NCBI GenBank assembly: GCA_047967505.1
Contig: CM106538.1
Source of the DNA: Dipteris shenzhenensis
Taxonomy: Eukaryota > Polypodiophyta > Polypodiopsida > Gleicheniales
DNA: 64,000 nt
Strand: one strand, 5' to 3'
Part shown: positions 1 to 12,700 of the stretch, piece after piece
How the letters are laid out: every line of letters begins with the position of its first letter
Numbering within the stretch: the first letter of the stretch is position 1
The notes under the pieces: generated by a model
Databases searched by the model: none
What the model was told of the DNA's origin: nothing
The model's input: the letters and a program-made list of their open reading frames with translations, nothing else
Translations under genes and position numbers: made by a program

Positions 1-206
1 AAGCAATCTCACTTATACATTACAGTCTCTTTTATTTTCTCACTTATACATTACATAAGCAATCTTCCATTCTCTTTTATATATGTGCCCCAATCAAACA
101 AAATTAAAATCATTAAATTAACAAGAATTAGAGATACCAAAAGGTGGGTGAAAAGGGGAGATTAAAGGGAGGTACACATTATAAGGAGGTGAGTGGAGGC
201 ATGTGC

Positions 207-210
<4 letters not shown>

Positions 211-269
<59 letters not shown>

Positions 270-286
270 TGTGTGTGTGTGTGTGT
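211..286. repeat. CT microsatellite followed by GT run
   Basis: A perfect (CT)n run from 211 to about 266 passes through TT into a (GT)n run ending near 286. The small minus-strand open frame across it (runs of Arg-Glu and His-Thr) is only a product of the repeat. The first 210 bases hold no gene that I can see. Confidence 0.95.
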
Positions 287-3246
287 ATGCTAATTCTCAC
301 CAAAAAAAATGTGTGTGCTAGTCCTTCCACCTTTTGATTTCCCCCTTCTTCTCCATTCATGCTACCTACCTCTTTGCCTCCTTTAGCTGCTCATATCCTC
401 CTTAGCATCCTCAAACCCCTAATCACCTCCTCTCCCTCCTTTGATCCAATTGTTGCCTTTCATCAACCCTTGCTGCCTCTTCATTTTCCCTTTGTGATTC
501 CCCTCTTGGCTTGAAAATTTATGTAATGGGTCCATGGTTCTAGAATAATCTTATTGTGTGTGGATTTTGTTTTAGAAATTAGGGGAAAATGAAGTTTGAA
601 TGCTTGTGTTACGTGTTCTAGATCAAAAGCTAGGGCGGCGGTCCTCCTAGGGCCCATGCATCTTTTGTAGCATGTGTGCCTAAGCAACTATATAGACTTA
701 TATGTTTCTCAACATATTTAGAAAAACTAGATCATTTTAATCGCATTTTAATATTTGAGTTCATAGTTATGATCTACACAATAATGCATTTGCTTCAAAG
801 GCATGAACATATTTATTTCTTTATCTATTTCAGACTACTTGGATAGGATTGCAGTTGTTTAATGCCATTTTTGCTAAAATGTTTAATTCTAGTGGGATCA
901 TAGCACAAACAAATGGCATAACTCACACAAACCCCAATCTTGCTAGTTGTATAAGAGAACAAGTAGAAATCATGGTACATTTGCCAAGTAAGAGTACTTG
1001 TTTCAATCTCACAGTAGTTGCACTTTGCACATTAGAATAATGCAGCACCTTATAACTCTTTCACATATCATACCTTCTTGTCTTTATATGTTTTACCAAA
1101 ATCGAATGGTAAAGTGGCATGCTTTTGTGCAAGGGAAAAATTTAACAATAGCATGACATTTTTTTTAAACTCATTCTTTCCATGAGCAAGTTGAGATTGT
1201 CACAAGTCCCATACACATTATGTGCACTTGAAAATTAAGACATTGTTATTCTCTAGGGATTCCGTTCATGTTTTCATGTTTGTGTTAATGCATCATTCAC
1301 GATCATCATTTTCGGCCCAAAATTGCATGAAAATAATATTATCATGTTGATAGCCTGGAAAAATCACTAGTAAATCACATAAAAATACCGGTAGCAACAT
1401 CTTTAATATTGGTAATGATACCCTTTGTACTTGCAATACAAGCCATGTACTGTTGGGCTTTTTAATATTAATCTTAGTATTATTCTTTATATTGCCAATA
1501 TTATGATTTATATCGAAAGCACTATGGAATTTATTCGCCAATATTTGTGATCAGCTTTCCCACCTATTTTTTAATTATAAAAAGGTTGTTAGAGCCTCAA
1601 GTGCTCTTCATTCGGCAAGATTGTAGTCCATAGCTTTGCACCTAGCGTGGTCGGGTAAGGTGGAGCACAAATGAGTAGTGAGAGAAAGAGGGAGATGAAG
1701 AGGCTAGTCATTGTGACTGCAGAAGTTTCCAGCATATTGGGGTAAGAGTCAACCACAACAACAAACCAATGAATGAGAAGGAGATTATGTGAGGTAATGA
1801 GACTTGCCAGAGGATTTTTTACCCAATGTTTTGGATTGGGGAGATGGCATTCTTGCCTTCATATTCATGTAAGCTACCAATTGTATTTGGAGAGATTGTA
1901 TTGATGTGTGTTTATGTATTTGGACTTTTGTTTGAAAACTAGATTTTCATTTAGTGCAACTTGTATTATGTGTTATTTATTGTTGTTTACAATAGCAATG
2001 GCCCCCACCAAAGTTGAGGGTTGCATGCTTACTCGATGCATGATGATGCAACCTGACCATGTAACAAGATGTGATGAATGATGATGCATGATTATAAGAG
2101 AGTAGACTCAAGAGGCTAAAAAATGAGACATGTATGTACAAAGAATTTTCCTTCTACTATAATTTACTGCTCCACAAACCTTAGAGCAAGATTCATCTCT
2201 TTAATAGGCCGCATAGCAAACTTCCCTTCACAACAAAACACCTAGAGTTATTGCATTGCATCTTTAGGTGTAAGCCTCTCAAATGGGTTTTTTGCCATCA
2301 TCTTAGATGAATGTGTGTTATAATTTTACTCAGAAGTACATGATTAGTATGTGAACACCCAAAGTGAAAGCTCCGAGCATCAAAGTGAAAGCTCCAAGCT
2401 TGGGGGTGCCACTCAATAATAGATGTGTGCTCATGATGAAAAATATGTCATTGCCAATCTCCTAAACTATCATCCTATATTTTACTGAAAGCCTTTCTAT
2501 GCTCCTCTGGAATATATCTTGTGTCATCCCTCAATCAATGATTCCAGCACCATTTAGAGTAAAATTGACTAAGATGTTACCTCGACATTACTAGGGTGCA
2601 ATGTGTGGAACCATTGGGCTTGATGCAATCAAGCTAGTCCAACCAAATCAAGCTAGTCCAACCAAGAGAGCATGCTTTAGATGTTTCAAATTGGAGCTTA
2701 AAAATTTACTTCTCTGAAGCATATCTCCTAAGCCTTTGATTTCATCCTCTAGTGTTCCTTCTGTATTCTTTGTTCCTCCAACTATACAACAACATAATAC
2801 CTAAAGGACCATTCATTCAATAGCAACTAGAGGAAAAATTGCGATAGATTACCACCATTGAAGTATGGTGTGATACTCTAGAGGGGCTCTTCTATGGTAG
2901 CTATCATCACTCTCATAGGGACAGGGTCTACTATTTGCATGGCCACCTTTCTTCATGCTTCCTGTCTAGGGGGGCAAGCTTGCAGTAGGCTAGAGGACAA
3001 ATGAAATTCATCCAAAAGGTCCCACAATGGAGGGAGCAATGCTTGGACATCGTGTTTCATCTGCGCTACATTAGTACATGTTTTCTTAAACTGTACGGGG
3101 ACATCACCATTTGGGATTCAAGACAAATGCATCAAGCTCCCAATCCACCTAATTGACACACTCAAGGGTTTGGGAATCTTGTTATAGCATTCTCTTTGTG
3201 TGCTGTATAACCTTGTGCAACCTATCCATGCTCTCTATTATGGCCT

Positions 3247-3250
<4 letters not shown>
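287..3250. other. AT-rich stretch without recognisable gene
   Basis: Open frames here are all under about 90 codons and show no domain I know. Two short perfect duplications are visible: a 21-bp period around AAAGTGAAAGCTCC (2361 and 2382) and a 19-bp unit repeated head to tail at 2627-2664. Motifs such as ACTAGTAA and ACCGGTAG near 1370-1400 resemble those at 3.9-4.1 kb and may be subterminal repeats of a transposon, but this is weak. Confidence 0.5.
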
Positions 3251-3315
<65 letters not shown>

Positions 3316-3323
3316 CCCCCCCC
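3251..3323. repeat. CT microsatellite with C-run
   Basis: A perfect (CT)n tract of about 62 bases is followed by about a dozen C residues. It resembles the tract at 211-266 but ends in poly-C instead of GT. Confidence 0.95.
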
Positions 3324-3336
3324 TGGAAGCTATTTA

Positions 3337-3834
3337 TTACTCTTGAAGCATCTCGCTAACTTGCTTGTTTTGCTCTAGTAGGCTATTTATTTGCTCTATT
3401 AAATGCTCTTGAAGTGCCTCATTAACTTGCTTATTTTGCTCTAGTAACTTGCTATTTATTTGCTCCAGTAATAACTGCTCTTGAAGCACCACGTTAACTT
3501 GCTTGTTTTTCTTTGCATTTAAGTCATGCCTGTGCTTAGAGCTACTGGAACCTAGAAGAATTGTGTGAAAGTTTGCAAATTGGATAACAATATCTACATA
3601 TGTAAAATCCATGGTAGTGCAACATGTACTATGATATAGAATGCATGCAAAAAAACAAACCAACAAAAAGTGTGATATAATGCATGATATAGAATGCATA
3701 CAAAAAAGAAAACCTAACAAAAACCACCTCCTCCTTTCACAAACTCTAGGGACCTCACCCGAGGAGTGGTCCCATCTAGCTCTTGTACCTTGTGAGCATA
3801 AGGGTCGGGGATTATTCTGTAACTTGCAAGCCAA
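3337..3834 (-). CDS. Uncharacterised coiled-coil ORF over a 66-72 bp minisatellite
   Basis: This minus-strand ORF of 165 codons has no assignable family. Its last 60 or so residues contain three copies of a 22-24 residue unit rich in Leu, Glu, Gln and Asn, built round LLEQNKQVNE followed by ALQE. The unit follows from a DNA tandem repeat whose copies start near 3341, 3407 and 3479, so the periods are 66 and 72 bp, both multiples of three, and the frame survives. The N-terminal half is hydrophobic and looks less like real protein. The ORF ends next to the CT microsatellite. It could be part of a transposon-encoded protein, since CACTA elements often carry such coiled coils, or a chance frame kept open by the repeat. 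I favour the second slightly. Confidence 0.22.
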   Translation of the reverse strand: MACKLQNNPRPLCSQGTRARWDHSSGEVPRVCERRRWFLLGFLFCMHSISCIISHFLLVCFFACILYHSTCCTTMDFTYVDIVIQFANFHTILLGSSSSKHRHDLNAKKNKQVNVVLQEQLLLEQINSKLLEQNKQVNEALQEHLIEQINSLLEQNKQVSEMLQE

Positions 3835-3919
3835 GGCCCTAGCGTGGGGCTAATGATAAGAGATAAGAAATTACCTCTTGAATCAAAGGCAGTTACTATT
3901 AAAACATAGCATGCTTATA

Positions 3920-4170
3920 TAATAGAGATTGTGGTATTTGGACCATTGGTAATAGACATAATGCTACCAGTAAGAAACCCCTTACTGATGATAAAACAAC
4001 TACTATCAATGGTAAAGCAATATGTACCACTAGTAATATTGATGTTGCCATGATGCAAATTCTTACCAATTTAGTCGTTTTGGTAGTAATTTATTTTACC
4101 GGCTAGAGTGCTCTGTTTTCTAACAAGTTTTGGCAACTTGCCAGTGGTATTTTTAGCATTACTAGCAATA
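3920..4170. other. Cluster of ACC..GGTAA-type motifs, possible transposon subterminal region
   Basis: Within about 250 bases there are many variants of one short motif in both orientations: CCATTGGTAAT, CTACCAGTAAG, CAATGGTAAAG, TACCACTAGTAAT, TTACCAAT, TTGGTAGTAAT and TTACCGGCTAG. Dense, bidirectional short motifs are typical of the subterminal regions of CACTA (En/Spm) transposons, where the element's own DNA-binding protein attaches. No terminal CACTA inverted repeat could be placed, so this is inference. Confidence 0.3.
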
Positions 4171-5399
4171 AATGTCATTTTATTGGGTGGTTTTTGTTTT
4201 CTCATATCGAGAAGTTTTTGTCACCATTGCATGCATGATTTTTTTAAAACAATGTTCACGAATGTAAATCACATAGAAAGTGCACGTGATAATTATGGTG
4301 TGATTATGTGAATATGTAACCCTTGCTTCCAAAAACTAAGGCTTTATGTTACGTACAAGTCCAATATTTCCAAAATCATGATTATAGGGCTCCAAATGGC
4401 ATAGACCCTAGTGGTTGCATGAAACATGATTACAACAAGCATCCTAAGAAGTTTGGTCTTACTTAGATGTATGGGACCCTCTTTCACCATGTTCACTATT
4501 TTTTTGATGCCTAGTCCCAATTGCCTTTTAGGAAACACATGAAGCAATAGTAAAGGAAATGGGTAAAACATTGTAGTTTGGCATATAACAACTATAGTAG
4601 CAACATGCAACATGCCATATAATTTGATAAATATTGCTTTTTATAAGGGTTTTCTCTTAAATTAAACAAGCATCCCAAACTGATGCAATAAAGTGTAACA
4701 TTAAGATAATTTTTTTAAAATAAAAATAGAATTGCTAAGAGGTCTACTAGACCATCATTATAGGAATCACTATATGATGCTTATAGCAATTGAGAGCACT
4801 TGAATTAGAAAGAAGTGTCAATAATGCTAATCTGAGCTCAATCTCCTATGACTATCATTTCAAATTCTATCCCAACATTCACCACTTCGAACTTGTAGTC
4901 TCTTTTTCATCATCTTCTCTCCTGTATCCTTTAAGGTCATACATATGCACTATCTAGCATCTCTTAGCTTCTCCTATCACCACTCAGCTTACATGTAGAT
5001 CTTAACCTATTGCAAAGTCCCACTCTTATTCACTTATTTCTTTCTTTGCCTTGCACTGATATAGAACTGCTTGTATCCAATAACATGACATGCCTTTCGG
5101 AAGAAGAGAAAGGTCCTATGGATATGGTCGTGTCCTATATTGGAGTCTAAATTTGCAATTGGCAACCATTCTCTTTATCTTCGCCTCTTCATATCTTTGA
5201 ATCAACTTTTGCATGTCATTGCTATTGAGGATACAAAATTTATTGGTGTTATCCCCTAAAAAATTCACCTAGATATTTCTTATAATACCCTATCCCTAAG
5301 CAACCTCAACTTCCACATGAGAGTATCATCCTTGTTATGTTAAAGGAGTGGCATGCATACAAGAATCATTGGATGCAAGGAACTTTGTGATGTATACTA

Positions 5400-6010
5400 A
5401 TAAGTCCTACACCAACCAAACTTTTTCCATACTTCTCACATATCTTGATTTCGTCTCACAAATCCTTTATAGGTTTTCATAAACCTTTCAAGGAAAAACA
5501 TCCAATGACTATCACAACAATAGCTACCTTGACCACTATGTGTACAAGCAAGTATGCTAGAGTTTTGCCAATTTTCTCATACAAAATTTCTTCTAAATAA
5601 AATTCGACAACTTTCTCATATAAAATTTCTGTGTAATAAGACAAGGCCTCATAGTGTTTTTTAACATTAAAATAATTAGAAACTCTTTTATATTCATTGT
5701 GAGATGATATGGCAAAGTAGGCACTTCAATCTCCCAATCCATTGGATATTTAGCAAAGTTTTTATCCATGTCACAATAATGTGATTTTTCTTTTAGAATT
5801 GTAAGCAAGTATTTTATCTACCATAATCATGCATGATCAATGCCCTAGATGAGCTTGTCCAATTAAGGATCACCAAATGTTGACAACTCTTTTACCAATC
5901 AAAAGCATCTTTCAGATAAGACATGTAGATGCTCGATCGTGTCTCTAAAAATTGCATCCATCATGTCATTTATACCCTCCTCTTGGACATCAAAAAAGCT
6001 ATCCTCATGT
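5400..6010 (-). pseudogene. Possible CACTA (Tnp2-like) transposase remnant
   Basis: Read on the minus strand, and allowing for several stops and frameshifts, the segment near 5980-5880 contains a stretch beginning INDMMDAIF and later FxLVKEL. This recalls the N-terminal part of plant Tnp2 transposases (INDMVxDAF, then xxFYxLLxxA). Downstream, near 5500-5455, the peptide FLERFMKTYKGFVRRNQDM resembles the DUF4218 region of the same proteins (PxERYMKxLKxxVRNR). The order of the two matches is right for that family. No catalytic residues can be placed and the intervening transposase core is mostly unreadable. A small open frame at 5593-5808 lies between them. This would be a long-dead copy; chance resemblance cannot be excluded. 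Confidence 0.33.
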
Positions 6011-9000
6011 GCACGTCTCCTAGGTTATTCTTGCTCAACAAGACATGTCTCCATCTCTCTAACACCTTTGGAAGCTTGCCAAAATCTATGTGATTGCATG
6101 GCTAAGTTGAGGCTAAGTCATGTGCAAGTACAAAATGGTCTACAACTCCCTTGTCATCGTCATCCTACATAGTGAAGCTCACACAAATATTAGCAATTGA
6201 AAAATGCAAACATACGCAATTTAAATTTTAAAATCATCGGGCCTATGACACAGCAATGAATCATCATCTAGCCTTTCAAAAATCATCCCTCAAAGAATCT
6301 CCACAATCTTATATATGTTGTGTGACAAATCGATGCAAACAGTCAATCTATAAGTGATTGCATTGTGTTCATGAAGAAGAAATCCTCTCATGAAGCCACT
6401 TTGAGCTTCCATGCATTAGTTTTTCAACTAAATAGGGTCAACTTGACATAGGCATCTGCAGGGCATCTGTACACAATGCAAATCCATGGCAAAGTCTAAA
6501 AATTTTCAAATATGTGAAAGTATCACCATAAGCGTCAGTGTTTGCATCAACATTCTAGATTTTTTCAATCCTAATATCGGTGAAATCAAAAGATTTTTTC
6601 AATGCTAATGTCACTGGAAATCACAATGATTCCTAGGGTAAAAAGATGAAATCAAAAGCATATGAATCACTTTTGCCTACCGCTTTCTACCATAGCAATT
6701 TCTCTTTCTCTCCCTAGGCCTCAAACATCCTCCCTCCCCTTACACCTCGTTACACCTACCTCTCCCGAGCCTCTTTCACTTTCTCTTAATGCTAGAAAGA
6801 CATAGCCTCTCCTTCTTGAAGTTTAAAATTTTTCTATAGTTATGAAAGAATGGAGCTTGTAGCAAGGGTTTCTTCTTCTCCCTCTTGTTTTCTTCTTCTA
6901 GATCGGTTCTAAATTATTCCTTATTTTTTTCCAAGTGTATTGTTTTGGACTCATACTTGAGTTCTTTTCTCAATCTTGAGATGTAGCATTTGCCAAAAGA
7001 AAAGAAGGAATTTTGGAGTAGATTATTTCTGATTTTTCTCAATCTTGAGGCTTTCCAAACTATTTCCTAGGATATAGAAGGGTCAAAGGAAGAAAATAGA
7101 GTAGGAACAAAGCTAGGAAAGAGAGGAAAGAGAAAGAAGTAAGAAGGAATGAAAGAAGAAAGAGGAATGCTACCTTTCATACAATGTAGAAGGAAAGGAG
7201 GGAAGGAAATAGAGTAGCAGGATAGATGGGAAAGAGAAACTAGTAAGAAGGAATGAAAGAAGATGAAGTTTGTGATTATCTCTTTCTTTGTCTTTGCTTT
7301 TCTTGATTTCTTTGTTTGTTGTTAGAGTTCTTTTCTTGCTATGGTCCTTCTTTACTTTGCTTGCTTTCCTTTAGTAATAATGTTTATGCCATGGATGCTT
7401 TGTGTAAGAAGTTCCCTATGGTTGCATGTGGATGCTTGAGCATGTGTGAGGGGTGATGACCCACCATAAATAAAAATTCAAGATCTAGTGAGAGCTAATT
7501 TCCATAGGAACCACTTTGTAACTAAAGATAATTGGAACAAGGTAAAAAATAGTTGGACCCTAAAAGTGGAGGCTACAATGACATGCAACACAAATCTGAC
7601 AAGAGAAGAAATAATCATCTCATGTTGGGAGTGGCAATCAGAATGGCTTTGATGCATACTTTATAAATCAATTTCTAATATTTTTTGCAATTATTTCTTT
7701 TTTTTTAATGTTTTATTTTCTTCTTATGATATCCATCTCACTCTAGTTTATTGCAGCACCATTGACTTGGGGAGATTCCAACCAAGATGAGTATGCACAT
7801 GGATTTATGCATAACATTGATACCGCTTTCACAAGCTTGAATCAGAGGGTGAAGTCAAAGCAAATGAGGTAAGTCTATCCGTCTTATTTCTTAAACTAGT
7901 TTCCTTTTATTGTACTAATGTTACTTTACTTAATAACATTCCTCTCTCATGTTGTGTGTAACATACACTAGTACCTACAGTAGAGCCGACACTAACCACT
8001 AGTGATGAAGAGGGCAGGGAGGATGAACTCTCCTCTTAGAGGATGACTTGGGATGGCCACAGCATTGTGATGACAGGGTGATGACCAACAACAATATCAA
8101 CACTATTTTTTATTAGACAACATCACTTGTGTAGTCAAGCATTGACTTTACTAGTGACATAAATTTTGTTAATACAATGGAGAATCGATGTTTGTATCAA
8201 TGTACTTGTATCAACAAAAATATTGATACATTTATACCCACATTTTCACAATTAGAAAAAGAACCATTTCTTCAAAATTTCTATTGGAATCTATGTCAAA
8301 ATCTAGCCAATATCCTATAGTGATAGAGATTGGAGTATTGCTTTTATATAGTGAGAGTCCTTCACTTTAATGAGATTTGAGTCCATGTCAAAAGTGGCAG
8401 GGCTTACAAGAGAGAGACTTTGCTAAGATAGGGGCCTAAGAGGGCTTTTAGCATGCCCATTGGGTGAAAGCATGTTAAGGTGGTACACTATTATTGTCCT
8501 AAATCTCCACTATTAAGGGATTTCCAATGTTATTACCACTAGTTAAACTACAAAGAGCCTTAAAAGCACATAATTTGTTTTAATTTTTGTTCAATTGTCA
8601 CATAATAGCATGAATAATAGTGGTGTCCCAGACACCACTAATTGTACCACCTTAACATGCATAGACCCCATTAAGGCTTCCCTTCTATTACAAACATTTG
8701 AAAGGAGTGCTTTACTATTGCATATGAAAACTTTTTGATATTCAATTAAGTTAGGAAAATTGTGATTGGTAAGCAGATAAGCTATAGGACCACAAACTTT
8801 ACATGAATCAATATCAGTAATATACATGAAGTGAGCATGAAGTACACATGCTTATTTATAAATACCTTTTATAGGAGATCTAATAGGTCATTTAACTCTC
8901 TTTTTTTCCAAATTGATGCATGATTCCCTTGAAGGGAGTTGCAAGGTTTAATTTAAATAGGTAGACTTGGTTTAAAGCTCATGGTGTGTTTAAGGATGAA

Positions 9001-9013
9001 TTGATGCATGTAG
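6011..9013. other. No recognisable gene; purine-rich patch
   Basis: I see no domain in this AT-rich stretch. Between about 7080 and 7270 the plus strand is strongly purine-rich (AAAGAGGAAAGAG-like, partly repeated), followed by a T-rich patch. A minus-strand frame of 78 codons at 8591-8827 has no family I recognise. Confidence 0.5.
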
Positions 9014-9310
9014 AACAGATACACAATTGATGTAGGCCCATACCACCAAATTGGACCATCTTACTTCATGGCTCTTACTAATCCTCAATTAATCAACCTA
9101 AGGCCTCTATGAGACATGGGCATTTTAGAGTAGTTAACATTGTACGTGCATAATCTATTAATCATGCTTATACCCTTGTAGGATTAAGGATTTTATAAAA
9201 GGGATACACAATTGATGTAGGCCCATGCTACCAATTGGACCATCTTAGTTAATGGCCCTCGCCCCTGATCAGTCCTCAACCAATCAACCAAAGGCCTCTA
9301 TGAGACACAT
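9014..9310. repeat. Degenerate duplication with a 185-bp period
   Basis: About 110 bases beginning ACACAATTGATGTAGGCCCAT at 9021 recur at 9206. Both copies continue with a segment containing TTGGACCATCTTA and GGCCTCTATGAGACA. Several substitutions and small indels separate the copies, so the duplication is old. Confidence 0.8.
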
Positions 9311-9599
9311 AGTTGGAAACATCACATGACACACGATTTTGCATAGGCACATAATAGATTGCATCAATAATTAATATGAGCAATAAAAGGTAATCTTTTC
9401 AAAGAGTAAAAATCTTGAAATGCAAGATGTCTAAGCAAGAAATGACCAAGTAGATGCTAGAAAAATGAGCATAGCAGACTGAAAATAAATCTTGGTCAAA
9501 CTATCAGTCAAACTTTGACTGTCCAAGGTCAAACTTAGACTTGCATAGTCAAGCTTTCATGACCAAAGACGCAACTCAGAAATCTGCTTCAAATCGTTA

Positions 9600-10096
9600 T
9601 GCAAAGGTTGGAATTCAGAGGGCTTTTATACTGGAGAGGAAGATAAATAGGTAGAGCTTCTCCCTCAGAAAGGAATCGCGTAGAAAACGGCCACGTCGCC
9701 CACCATTATAGAGGAAATATGGATTGGTTTTTCGACGAGAACTACCCGAATGCTGCTCCAAAAGAGCTCAGACTTGATGAGCAGGGAGGTCGTGATGTCG
9801 CCCAGCTGCCTCTGAAAGGAAATAGACAATGTAGCTCTCCACAGTGAGAACCAGGAAAAAGATCGTCGCGGCTTCCTGAGACAATGCCGCCCAGAAGATG
9901 GCGAGATAACTCGTGTAGCTCGTTTTGCAGATTCGCCCTGCCCTTGGGAAGACTCTCCTGAAGGATGAGATGCTGAGAATGCAGGTTTGAAGAGAACTTT
10001 CACTTCCAAAATCGACTTTGGAAGGGAAGGTGGAAGATGAAGGTGAAGAAGAAGATGATGATGTGGCACCTAACTAGGGCTCAAGGAGGATCAAAT
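9600..10096 (-). mobile_element. Internal 5' region of a minus-strand LTR retrotransposon
   Basis: This lies directly downstream, on the minus strand, of a tRNA-Met primer site and an LTR, so it should be the leader and start of gag. One frame of 134 codons is open from 10069 to 9665. It is rich in Ser, Arg, Leu and Pro and has no gag features I recognise. The segment is also noticeably richer in G+C and CpG than its surroundings. The rest of the element, including a left-hand LTR, is not visible, so the element is truncated or extends into unrecognisable sequence. The ORF may be non-coding leader. Confidence 0.45.
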
Positions 10097-10109
10097 GGCT
10101 CTGATACCA
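10097..10109 (-). other. Primer binding site (initiator tRNA-Met)
   Basis: The complement reads TGGTATCAGAGCC, matching the 3' end of plant initiator tRNA-Met and immediately following an LTR that ends in CA. This is the usual priming site of plant copia elements, and it sets the element's orientation as minus. Confidence 0.85.
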
Positions 10110-10397
10110 TGTTGGAATACTGAAAGGAAAGAGTAGAGTGGACACAAAATCAGAATACTTGCATATGGAATGAAGAAAAGTGAGGTCCTTAAGTAGGCAC
10201 CTCATACAAGGTCACTGACATCACTGATGACCTCAGAGCTCCACAATCATCTCCTCAATCTGCTCCTAGATTCACTCAATCATCCTATGTGGCTCTCCAC
10301 CACCTAACTGTGCTTGTGGGCACCTAACTGTGCCTCTAGCACTCACACATAGAAACATAAGGTGTGCCTGAGGCATACACCTTGAGATATCCCAACA
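10110..10397 (-). repeat. LTR, 288 bp, 5' LTR of a minus-strand copia element
   Basis: The segment starts TGTTGGAATA and ends TATCCCAACA, giving matched TG...CA ends with an 8-10 base imperfect inverted repeat. It abuts the primer site on its left, so it is the 5' LTR of an element reading leftward. Parts of it (GAGATGATTGTGGA, GTGCTAGA..CAGTTAGGTG) are also found in the LTR-like segment at 27.55-27.96 kb, which suggests related families. Confidence 0.8.
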
Positions 10398-10714
10398 AAG
10401 AAATTTCATGAAGACCCTCTCTTGCTAGTCAGTTATATAATTCCTTCAAGTGATAAACAATATGAAGTAGCAGCTAAACCAAGTACCTTCATTTTGTTAA
10501 GAGCTAAATATAAATTGTGGAAGCTTGGATGGGAAGCTTTAAAGTGCTACAATAGTAGAAACATTCATTGAGTGCTACAAGTAGATACAAGTCAAGTCAA
10601 GAACTAATAGAAATAGTCAATGTCTATACCAAAGATAATGCAAGCCAAAATATATTATCTTTTAGGAATAAAGGCACTTAAACAAATATATGGTCTAGTT
10701 GTCTTCAAGCGTAG

Positions 10715-10858
10715 TGCCCAAGTCTTTGACTTGGTAGAATGATGCAACTTTGGTATATTAGTTGCATAAAAGGCAACTCATTTTAATGCCCAAGTCTTTG
10801 ACTTGGTACGATGATGCAACTTTGCTATATTAGTTGCATAAAAGGCAATGACGTGTAT
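10715..10858. repeat. 72-bp tandem duplication
   Basis: Two head-to-tail copies, starting TGCCCAAGTCTTTGACTTGG at 10715 and 10787, differ at only a few positions. Inside each copy CAAGTC..GACTTG is a short palindrome. Confidence 0.9.
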
Positions 10859-10907
10859 ATGGTTCAGAGCAAACTTATAAGTTATTTTGGAAATTTTAAG
10901 AGGGGTG

Positions 10908-11222
10908 TGCAAGCGTGCACACGTGTGTGTACGTGTGTGTGTGTGTGTGTGTGTGCATGCACATGTGTGTGTCTATGCATGCACATGCATGATTGCTCGA
11001 TGCATGTGTGCTCAAGTGTGTGTCTGCACGGATGTAAGTTTGTGCATACATGTGTGCACACCCATGCATGTGCATGTGTGTGTCTACATGCATGCAAGTG
11101 CATGTGTGTGTACATTCACATATGCAAGTGGGTCTATGTGTGGGCATGTGTACGTGCACACATTTTTGCATGCATGCATGCGTGTCTATGTATGTGTGCG
11201 CATGTGCATGTGCCTACACACA
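10908..11222. repeat. Alternating TG/CA low-complexity block
   Basis: About 315 bases are made almost wholly of TGTG, TGCATG and ACATG units, that is, alternating purine and pyrimidine. Five overlapping open frames on both strands, rich in Cys/Val or His/Thr, come from this composition and are not genes. Such DNA can adopt left-handed Z form. Confidence 0.9.
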
Positions 11223-12130
11223 CACCAATATAGGGCTAGCAAATCATGTGAATAACGGTCCAAGTTTATTAATGTAAAGTAAAACTAATGTTAAGGGGTC
11301 ATATGTAGCACACATCGGACAAATCATGAATGAGTTGACATGGAAACTTCCTAAAGACTTCATGAAATTCAATCTAGGTAAAGACTTCCTAAAGTTTCAT
11401 GAAATTGAATTGAGGTAAAGAGTTGTGTAGATGCATGTGTATTTGAGAGCATGCATGTGTGCATGTATGTGTGTGTATCATTTTATGTGATGTGAGGGTC
11501 ACATGCATCACCCATCACATAAATCATAAATAACTTTAGCTTTTGGAGTTGATATAGAAGCTTCCCAACATGACATGAGATTCAATCCTAGGTAAAAACT
11601 TGTATCACAGATAATAAGCAAGTTGGGATATATCAAGTATTAGGTCTTTTGTCTTTAGCATTCATAAAATGTTTGAGATAGGATTGAATCTTCTAAGCAT
11701 AGTGACCACGTTTGCTCAATGACCTTGGTGCAAATTCTATAACCTTGTGTCAAGGGTACATGTAGGAGGAAATTTGTATACTATTATTATGTAGAAGAGC
11801 AAAGTATATTAGAGGAATTGGAAAAACATTAACTTTTTATAGAAACTTATTTATACCTCAGACCTCTAAACTTTGAAGAACATCCCAGAATACATACACA
11901 AATGAGAAGGTCATAGGTGCTATTGATCAAGAGCACTGAGAATACTCTCATCCCTATAATGGTTTACTTTATGCTCTTTGTGGCAAAAATCAAAGATGTA
12001 AGATATAAGATATCTTCTTTAACGTCTACGGTGCACCTCAAAAACATGTGTAAATGCTTAAAGGTGTTTGTATCAGGTATTTGATAATGAAGCATCATTA
12101 TGAGCAGGATAGGTTGATATGAAACATTGG
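11223..12130. other. No recognisable gene
   Basis: AT-rich DNA with no domain match. A short direct repeat of the phrase around CTTCCTAAAG..TTCATGAAATT occurs near 11350-11410. Confidence 0.5.
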
Positions 12131-12700
12131 AGCTCATTTCCTCTCCTCTGTTATTTATCTTCATGTATACAGTACATTTGTCTCTTATGCACCAATGTAT
12201 GCTGAAGAATTACATATGATATGCCATAATCTTTTGTACATGCAAGTGGATCACAATGGTATATAAAAAAGGTTCTTAACGTGTGTTAAAAGAGCTTTAG
12301 AGAATGTTTGTGGAAGCACAATAATAAAAAGAGCTTATTTCCTCTCCTCTGTTATTTATCTTCATGTATACGGTACATCTGTCTCTTATGCAACAATGTA
12401 TGTTGAAGAATTATATATGATATGCCATATCTTTTGTACACGCCAGTGGATCACAATCATATATAAAAAAGGTTCTTAACGTGTGTAAAAAGAGCTTTAG
12501 AGAATGTTTGTGGAAGCACAATAATAGAAACAAGCTATCATGTAGACTAAGTCAAATGCTAAGTTTAAAAAAGTTCTCATGAATAATTCTATAATATGAA
12601 CAAGCTAAAAAAGGTTCTTAACCTGTGTAAAAAGGTTCTTATGAGCTTTAGAGAATGTTTATGGAAGACCAATAATATGAACAAGAGACTAAGTCAAAAA
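12131..12700. repeat. 201-bp tandem duplication with a decayed third partial copy
   Basis: A unit starting AGCTCATTTCCTCTCCTCTG at 12131 is repeated at 12332 (AGCTTATTTCC...). The copies differ by scattered substitutions and one or two indels. The last third of the unit (AAAAAAGGTTCTTAAC ... GCTTTAGAGAATGTTT) recurs once more around 12605-12675 in a rearranged form. Confidence 0.9.

Noticed and set aside
118-360. 80-codon minus-strand ORF with long Arg-Glu run
   Set aside because: It is the translation of the (CT)n/(GT)n microsatellite.
9481-9560. Cluster of TTGAC/GTCAA words, W-box-like
   Set aside because: The words are short, no gene follows, and the phrase repeats itself (GTCAAACTT), so local duplication explains it.
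10811-11277. Five overlapping Cys- or His-rich ORFs up to 140 codons on both strands
   Set aside because: All lie in alternating TG/CA low-complexity DNA; the composition follows from the repeat and no domain is present.
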